This document shows, in pieces, positions 6,600 to 11,943 of a stretch of 11,943 nucleotides of DNA. This DNA comes from Anaerolineae bacterium (GTDB lineage: Bacteria; Chloroflexota; Anaerolineae; UBA1429): positions 1 to 11,943 of the forward strand of contig SKLG01000100.1 of NCBI GenBank assembly GCA_007123335.1, in the 5' to 3' direction. Made by a program: the position numbers and the translations under genes. A model generated the notes under the pieces. The model had not been told where the DNA came from, did no database searches, and saw nothing but the letters and a program-made list of their open reading frames with translations. The number at the start of each line of letters is the position of its first letter. Position 1 is the first letter of the stretch.

Positions 6600-7310
6600 A
6601 TGCGTATCGACGGCCGCGCAGACGATGCTCTGCGCCCGGTGACCATCGAGCCCGGCTATCTCCAATTTGCCGAGGCGTCGGTGCTCATCTCCACCGGCAA
6701 GACCCGCGTCTTGTGCGCGGCCACCGTCGAAGAGTCGGTGCCGCCCTGGATGGCGGGGCGCGGCAGCGGCTGGGTCACTGCCGAGTATGCCATGTTGCCC
6801 CGGTCCACAACGGTGCGTACCCGCCGCGAGACCCATAACCTATCGGGCCGCACCCAGGAGATCCGCCGTCTCATCGGCCGTTCCCTGCGCGCCTCGGTGA
6901 ATCTGGATCTGCTGGGTGAGCGCACGGTGCTCATCGATTGCGACGTCATCCAGGCCGATGGCGGCACCCGCACCGCCTCCATCACCGGGGGCTATGTGGC
7001 CCTCGCTCTGGCGGTGCAGCGCCTGATCAGCCAAGAACTCGTCGATCCTGGTGTACTGTTGGCGCCGGTGGCGGCGGTCAGTGTGGGCCTCGTTGATGGC
7101 CAGGTTCTGCTCGATCTGTGCTATGCAGAGGACTCGACCGCCGATGTGGACATGAACGTGGTGATGAACGCCGACGGCGATTTCGTCGAGGTGCAAGGCA
7201 CTGCCGAGGGTCGGCTCTATTCGCGGTCGGAGCTGGACGACATGCTCGACCTGGCCGAGGAGGGCATCGAAACACTGATCGCCTTTCAGCAAACCGTTCT
7301 GCAACGCTAA
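6600..7310 (+). CDS. rph: Ribonuclease PH
   Basis: RNase PH trims tRNA 3' extensions by phosphorolysis, as a cytosolic hexameric ring. The 236-residue product has the full signature: RPVTIEPGYLQFAEASVLIS near the N-terminus, GWVTAEYAMLPR (57-68), SGRTQEIRRLIGRSLR (82-97), GGTRTASITGG (121-131, Arg124 phosphate contact), LDLCYAEDSTADVDMN (171-186, with Asp178 and Asp184 as metal or active-site acids) and VQGTAEG (198-204). It starts 9 nt after iorB, with AGGAGAAGAGG before the ATG. In many bacteria rph precedes rdgB or sits with maf; here a DapA-like gene follows instead, so co-transcription with iorAB seems incidental. Nothing appears broken. Confidence 0.96.
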   Translation: MRIDGRADDALRPVTIEPGYLQFAEASVLISTGKTRVLCAATVEESVPPWMAGRGSGWVTAEYAMLPRSTTVRTRRETHNLSGRTQEIRRLIGRSLRASVNLDLLGERTVLIDCDVIQADGGTRTASITGGYVALALAVQRLISQELVDPGVLLAPVAAVSVGLVDGQVLLDLCYAEDSTADVDMNVVMNADGDFVEVQGTAEGRLYSRSELDDMLDLAEEGIETLIAFQQTVLQR

Positions 7311-7320
7311 GGAGGCCATC

Positions 7321-8202
7321 TTGTCCGCACCCATCCCCAATTTGACCGGTATTTTCCCCATCGTCTATACTCCCTTTGACGCCGAGGGGCGCATCGACGA
7401 GGAGGATCTGGAGCGGCTGGTAAACTATCTCATCGACGCAGGGACGCACGGTCTGGCGGCGGTGGGTGGTGGCAGCGAGTGCCACAAGATGCCCGTGTCT
7501 GAGCGCAAATGGCTGGCCGAGCGAACGATGCACTATGCCGACGGTAGAGTGCCGGTGATCGTGGGCACCTCGGCGGTGAATACCGCCGACTCGGTCGATC
7601 TGTCGCGACACGCTGAGGAGATTGGTGCTCCGGCGGTGTTTGTCACGCCGCCGATCTTTGGCGGCACCTCGCCCGAGTCACTCATCGTCCATTACGGCGC
7701 ACTGTCGCGGGCCGTGTCGATCCCCATTATGGTACAGGATGCCAATATCTCGGTGGCGCCGATCCAGGTCGTGCGCCTGGCCGAGGCGTTTGAAAATGTC
7801 TGCTACCTCAAAGAGGAGGCGCCCGATTCGGGGCACCGCATCAGCGAGGTCAAGCGTCTGCGCCCGCAGATCAAGGTCCTCTCGGGAGGCAGCTACCTCC
7901 TGAATGACCTGGCTCGCGGGGCGCAGGGCGCCATCCCCGGCAGCGTCGGCGTGGCCGATCTGAGCCGCGCCTATAATCTTTATATCGCCGGAGACCTGGA
8001 GGGAGCGCGGGCCGCCTATGACCATTTCACGCCCCTCTCCTTCTGGCGGCGCCAGTTCTCGCTCCTCGGCTCCAAAGAGGTGTTGCGACGCCTGGGCGTG
8101 TTCAAGGCCGCCTATCTGCGCGAGCCATCCGGCCAGCGCCTGGATGACCAGGACCACCGCGAACTCGGCGCCATCATGGAACGCATGGGACCACCTTACT
8201 GA
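7321..8202 (+). CDS. DapA-superfamily (class I aldolase/dehydratase) protein, atypical active site
   Basis: This is a TIM-barrel Schiff-base lyase of the dihydrodipicolinate synthase/N-acetylneuraminate lyase superfamily, 293 residues, a normal length. The start is TTG at 7321 with GGAGG at 7311-7315. The Schiff-base lysine is Lys164 in CYLKEEAP. The substrate loop GTTGE, diagnostic of DapA, is GGGSE (49-53). The usual YNxP tyrosine segment is VQDAN (138-142). True dihydrodipicolinate synthase therefore looks unlikely. Enzymes with this variation act on 2-keto-3-deoxy sugar acids or other 2-keto acids. The neighbouring genes do not fix the substrate. It lies 10 nt after rph and 40 nt before the HD gene, probably in one operon. 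Confidence 0.85.
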   Translation: MSAPIPNLTGIFPIVYTPFDAEGRIDEEDLERLVNYLIDAGTHGLAAVGGGSECHKMPVSERKWLAERTMHYADGRVPVIVGTSAVNTADSVDLSRHAEEIGAPAVFVTPPIFGGTSPESLIVHYGALSRAVSIPIMVQDANISVAPIQVVRLAEAFENVCYLKEEAPDSGHRISEVKRLRPQIKVLSGGSYLLNDLARGAQGAIPGSVGVADLSRAYNLYIAGDLEGARAAYDHFTPLSFWRRQFSLLGSKEVLRRLGVFKAAYLREPSGQRLDDQDHRELGAIMERMGPPY

Positions 8203-8242
8203 AATCGTCTACATAGATCCATTCCCTTGGGAGGAAAGGCTT

Positions 8243-8815
<573 letters not shown>

Positions 8816-8837
8816 CCGGAGTCGAAGGCGCAAGCGC

Positions 8838-11132
8838 ATGCCCAACAACGCAGATAAAAGACGTTGCCCAGAATGTGGGGCGCAGGCGCCCCGCGATGCG
8901 GCGCTGTGCCCTTCCTGCGGCGCCCAAATGGCATACCGCAGCGATGATGCCCAGTGCCCCTCTTGCGGTGCGCGCATGTCGCCGCAAGGGGTATGCCCCA
9001 TTTGTGGCGCCCAGGGCCAGGTGGCGTCGCCCACACGCTCGAGATCGTCCAGGGTTTGGATCGCCCTCGTGGCCCTCCTCCTGTTGGTGCTTGGCGGGGT
9101 GGGCTGGGTACTGGGCGGCGAGCGGGTCGTGGCGCTGTGGCTTGCTCAGGCGCCGTCGTCCGCAGGACGAAATCCTGCAGCCAATCCCCAGAGCAGGGCG
9201 ACCATCGCCATCGACCTCCCGAAAGAGGCGCAGAAATTGCTGGCTGCGGTGGCGCCGGCCGCTACTCCGACGATGACGCCGACTCGGGCTGCATCCCCCG
9301 ATCCTACCGGCACGACGCAGCCTACAGCCACGGCGGCGTGGACGGCCACGTGGACGCCTGAACCGTCATCCACGCCCACGCCAATGGCCAGCCCGACGCC
9401 TGATCCGACCGAACCGCCGGAACCTACGGCGATACCCACTCCAGAGCCACAGACCTATGAGGTCCAGTCGGGCGATAACCCCTGGACCATCTCCCGTCAG
9501 TTTGGCCTGAGCATGGAGGAGCTGCTGGCGGCCAACGGCTTGAGCGAGGGCGCATTGTTGCGGGTGGGCCAGGTGCTCCAGATTCCACAGACAGAATCCG
9601 CCGCAGAGTCTGCCTCTGTGACCGACGATGCTGCTTCCGCGCCAGCACCGACCCCCGAGCCGTTGGTTCACACCGTGGCGAGCGGAGACACCATCGGGGC
9701 GCTGGCGGTTCGATATCAGGTGTCCTCTGCCGAGATCGCCCGAGTCAACAACATCTCGCTGAACAAGGTGCTGAGCATCGGGGAAACGCTGATCATCCCC
9801 GTAAACACGCCCTCGCCCACCGCTACGGCGCCCACCGCTACGGCGCCCGCCGCCGATGATGCCCCTGCGCTCGCGGTGGACGCGACGCCCACGGCGACAG
9901 CGACAGCCGCTCCGACGGCCACCCCTACCGCCCCGCCGCCATCGACCCCTGAGCCGCTGGTTCACACCGTGGCGAGCGGCGATACCATCGGGGCGCTGGC
10001 GGTTCGATATGAGGTGTCCTCTGCCGAGATCGCCCGAGTCAACAACATCTCGCTGAACAAGGTGCTGAGCATCGGGGAAACGTTGATCATCCCCGTAAAC
10101 ACACCCGCGCCCGCCGCCGCCGATGATGCCCCTGCGCTCGCGGTGGACGCGACGCCCACGGCGACAGCGACAGCCGCTCCGACGGCCACCCCTACCATCG
10201 CGCCGACATCGACCCCCGAGCCGGTGGTCCATACCGTGGCGAGCGGCGACACCATTGGGGCGCTAGCGGTGCGATACGGCGTGTCCTCTGCCGAGATCGC
10301 CAGGGTCAACAATATCTCGTTGAATCAAGTCTTGCGCATCGGCGATACGCTGGTCATCCCTGACACGACTCCCGCACCCACGCCCACGACGCCGGTGGCG
10401 GCTGGCGACAATCTCGCCCTCGCTGTGGATGCCGCGAACGCGGCAACCGCAGCCGCGGATGCGACCCCTACACCATCGCCCGAGGCCACGGCTACCCCTG
10501 CGCCCGAGGTTACCGTCACCCCTGCGCCGGCCGGGACCCCCGAGCCGGTGGTCCACACCGTGGCGAGGGGCGACACCATCGGGGCGCTAGCGGTGCGATA
10601 CGGCGTGTCTTCTGCCGAGATCGCCAGGGCTAACAATATGTCGCTGAATCGGATGTTGCGCATCGGCGATAGACTGATCATTCCCATCACCACACCGATA
10701 CCCACCAATACGCCCGAGCCGACGGCCACGCCTCCGCACACACCCACGAGCACGCCGACCGTTACCAGGACGCCATCGCCTACGAACACGCCGCTGCCAC
10801 GCTTTCCGTATCGCGCTCCTTATCTGTTGGGGCCGCCCAGAGAGAGCGTCTTTGTGGGCGGCGACGCCAGGATCTTGCTCAACTGGACATCGGTGGGCAT
10901 TCTGGCACCCCAGGAATGGTATGCGTTGCGCGTATGGGCGCCGGGCGACGAACAGCCGACCCGCGTGCTGACCAAGGCCTCGTCGTGGCGTCTGCCGGCG
11001 AGCATGTACCCGCAAGACAGTGCCGACCGCACCTTCACCTGGAAAGTGGTGGTGGTGCTCAAGGGCACCGATGCCGATAGCGAGGTGTCCATCAGCCTGC
11101 CCAGCAACAAACGGACCTTCTCCTGGCACTAG
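8838..11132 (+). CDS. Membrane-anchored LysM-repeat protein with cytoplasmic double zinc ribbon
   Basis: The protein has 764 residues from the ATG at 8838 (GAAGG at 8824-8828). Residues 10-58 hold two zinc ribbons (CPECG...CPSCG and CPSCG...CPICG). Residues 73-94 form one transmembrane helix, and the rest should be outside the membrane. A Pro/Thr-rich stretch (about 142-205) leads to five LysM modules at 207-250, 278-321, 376-419, 464-508 and 572-616, which typically bind peptidoglycan or other GlcNAc polymers. Thr/Pro/Ala linkers join them, and a second one (617-655) leads to an Ig/Fn3-like C-terminal domain (about 660-764, with NWTSVG, EWYALRVW and TFTWKVVV). No peptidase or hydrolase domain was seen, so it is likely a wall-binding or sensory scaffold. 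The first LysM diverges from the other four, which are near-identical. Confidence 0.88.
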   Translation: MPNNADKRRCPECGAQAPRDAALCPSCGAQMAYRSDDAQCPSCGARMSPQGVCPICGAQGQVASPTRSRSSRVWIALVALLLLVLGGVGWVLGGERVVALWLAQAPSSAGRNPAANPQSRATIAIDLPKEAQKLLAAVAPAATPTMTPTRAASPDPTGTTQPTATAAWTATWTPEPSSTPTPMASPTPDPTEPPEPTAIPTPEPQTYEVQSGDNPWTISRQFGLSMEELLAANGLSEGALLRVGQVLQIPQTESAAESASVTDDAASAPAPTPEPLVHTVASGDTIGALAVRYQVSSAEIARVNNISLNKVLSIGETLIIPVNTPSPTATAPTATAPAADDAPALAVDATPTATATAAPTATPTAPPPSTPEPLVHTVASGDTIGALAVRYEVSSAEIARVNNISLNKVLSIGETLIIPVNTPAPAAADDAPALAVDATPTATATAAPTATPTIAPTSTPEPVVHTVASGDTIGALAVRYGVSSAEIARVNNISLNQVLRIGDTLVIPDTTPAPTPTTPVAAGDNLALAVDAANAATAAADATPTPSPEATATPAPEVTVTPAPAGTPEPVVHTVARGDTIGALAVRYGVSSAEIARANNMSLNRMLRIGDRLIIPITTPIPTNTPEPTATPPHTPTSTPTVTRTPSPTNTPLPRFPYRAPYLLGPPRESVFVGGDARILLNWTSVGILAPQEWYALRVWAPGDEQPTRVLTKASSWRLPASMYPQDSADRTFTWKVVVVLKGTDADSEVSISLPSNKRTFSWH
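9651..10697 (+). repeat. Four tandem LysM-coding modules, recently duplicated
   Basis: Modules at 9651-9812, 9945-10106, 10212-10373 and 10536-10697 each encode 54 residues beginning TPEP(L/V)VHTVA. The first two differ at only about seven of 162 bases by my count. A linker of at least 78 bases is identical at 9852-9929 and 10119-10196. This indicates recent unit duplication or gene conversion, with a period of about 294 and 267 bp. Confidence 0.9.
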
Positions 11133-11145
11133 CCGGGATACCCAC

Positions 11146-11153
11146 GAGGAGGG
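11146..11153 (+). promoter_or_regulatory. Shine-Dalgarno for the URO-D-family gene
   Basis: GAGGAGGG lies 5 nt before the ATG at 11159 and fixes the start. The 26-bp gap after the LysM gene has no terminator-like hairpin, so read-through from the LysM gene is plausible. Confidence 0.75.
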
Positions 11154-11158
11154 ACGAC

Positions 11159-11943
11159 ATGGATTCGCGAGAGATTGTGGAGCGCACCATCACCTATGCG
11201 GCTCCCGCCCGCCTGGCCGCGACCCTGCCCGAGCCCTACTGGAATGACCTGGTTCACGTGAACTATGATCTGCCCGGCTTTGACCGCGCCTGGCGCGAGG
11301 TGCGGCCGGGCCGGCAGGAATATGTGGACGAGTGGGGCAACACCTGGGCGCGGGTCGATCGCACCAGCAAGGGCGAGGTCTCTCGCGGCGCCTTGGAGAG
11401 CTGGGAGCGCCTGGAGACGCTGACCCTCCCCGATCTGGCCCATCCGGCCCATTTCCAGCGGGTGCGCGCCGTCTGCGCGCAGCGCGACGAGACCCGCTTT
11501 CGGGTGGGCGGGTTGCCCGGCTTTCCCTTTAACGTCGCTCGCAAGATGCGCCGGCTGGATCAGTTCCTCATGGATCTGCTCCTCGCGCCGGATCAGGTGG
11601 CGGCGTTGCTACGGCGCGTCGAGGACCTGCTCGCCGAGGTGATCGTCCAGTACGCCGAGGCCGGCGTGGATGGCGTCATGTTCCCCGAAGATTGGGGCAC
11701 CCAGCTTAGCCTGATGATCCACCCCGATATGTGGCGCGAGGTGTTCAAGCCCGGTTTTTCGCGGCTCTGCGCCGTGGCCCACGATCGCGGCGTCAAGGTG
11801 CTGATGCACTCTTGCGGCAAGATCACGCCCATCATTCCCGATCTCATCGATGCGGGGATCGATGTGTTGCAGTTTGACCAGCCGCAGCTTCATGGCATCG
11901 ACACCCTGGCCCAGTTCCATGGCCAGATGACCTTCTGGTGCCC
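11159..11943 (+). CDS. Uroporphyrinogen decarboxylase-superfamily protein (3' end outside window)
   Basis: 261 codons are visible. It is a TIM-barrel protein of the URO-D/MtaA/CmuA superfamily. Visible features are YVDEWGNTWAR (about 54-64), a VGGLPGFPF segment (about 117-125), GVDGVMFPEDWGTQLSLMIHP (about 169-189) followed by a typical WREVFKPGFSRL, and HSCGKITPIIPDLIDAGIDVLQFDQPQ. HSCG corresponds to the H-x-C zinc site found in the methylcobamide:CoM methyltransferase (MtaA/CmuA-like) branch rather than in HemE. HemE also normally carries an N-terminal RQAGR motif, which is absent here. It is therefore probably a corrinoid-linked methyltransferase-like or uncharacterised URO-D-family enzyme. 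No corrinoid protein is visible inside the window; the downstream side is cut off. Confidence 0.85.
   Translation, partial: MDSREIVERTITYAAPARLAATLPEPYWNDLVHVNYDLPGFDRAWREVRPGRQEYVDEWGNTWARVDRTSKGEVSRGALESWERLETLTLPDLAHPAHFQRVRAVCAQRDETRFRVGGLPGFPFNVARKMRRLDQFLMDLLLAPDQVAALLRRVEDLLAEVIVQYAEAGVDGVMFPEDWGTQLSLMIHPDMWREVFKPGFSRLCAVAHDRGVKVLMHSCGKITPIIPDLIDAGIDVLQFDQPQLHGIDTLAQFHGQMTFWC

Noticed and set aside
9366..10232. Long minus-strand open frames opposite the LysM gene
   Set aside because: They are Gly/Arg/Val-rich shadows of the codon pattern of the repeats, with no family motif and no ribosome-binding site.
9651..10697. CRISPR-like spaced repeats
   Set aside because: Repeats are 162 bp, stay in one reading frame and encode LysM; spacers are Thr/Pro/Ala linkers.

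Overview
The window is a GC-rich, densely coded bacterial chromosome segment. The best guess is Chloroflexota (Anaerolineae-like). This is inferred from style: long Thr/Pro/Ala 'TPT' linkers in surface proteins, a protein ending in a short basic tail after a YLPLLF motif, and zinc-ribbon plus membrane-anchor plus LysM architecture. No rRNA or other taxonomic marker is present, so the placement is tentative. I saw no tRNA, rRNA, CRISPR array, transposase or phage gene.

Left part, minus strand: a truncated SMP-30/gluconolactonase-family lactonase (1-722) lies downstream of a large exported protein (827-2524). That protein has a signal peptide, an Fn3-like domain, a malectin-like domain, a DNRLRE-like beta-sandwich, a TPT linker and a YLPLLF tail. 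A roughly 240-bp divergent intergenic region carries a good sigma70-type promoter facing right.

Middle, plus strand: plsC-type acyltransferase and ybeY (ATGA overlap), then iorA-iorB (TGATG overlap; indolepyruvate:ferredoxin oxidoreductase), rph (RNase PH), a DapA-superfamily lyase and an HD-domain hydrolase. All are tightly spaced and look like one or two transcription units mixing lipid synthesis, RNA maturation, amino-acid fermentation and small-molecule metabolism. Two starts (iorA and the DapA-like gene) are TTG codons chosen because a strong Shine-Dalgarno precedes them.

Right part, plus strand: a 764-residue membrane-anchored protein with a cytoplasmic double zinc ribbon, one transmembrane helix and five extracytoplasmic LysM modules, several of them recently duplicated at DNA level. 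It is followed by a truncated uroporphyrinogen-decarboxylase-superfamily gene with an HxC zinc-type motif, probably a corrinoid or methyl-transfer type enzyme rather than HemE.

The most unusual observation is inside iorA. The same 14-bp sequence, GGTGCCGGGCACTT, occurs four times as two perfect inverted pairs (4804-4852 and 5159-5192). Each is read in frame as a Pro/Ser-rich linker, and together they bracket exactly the middle domain. This resembles in-frame insertion of a palindromic mobile element at domain boundaries. Other points worth checking are a YbeY whose third zinc-ligand His is Asp, a DapA-like enzyme lacking the usual active-site Thr-Thr and Tyr, and the conserved-looking C-terminal tail of the exported protein.
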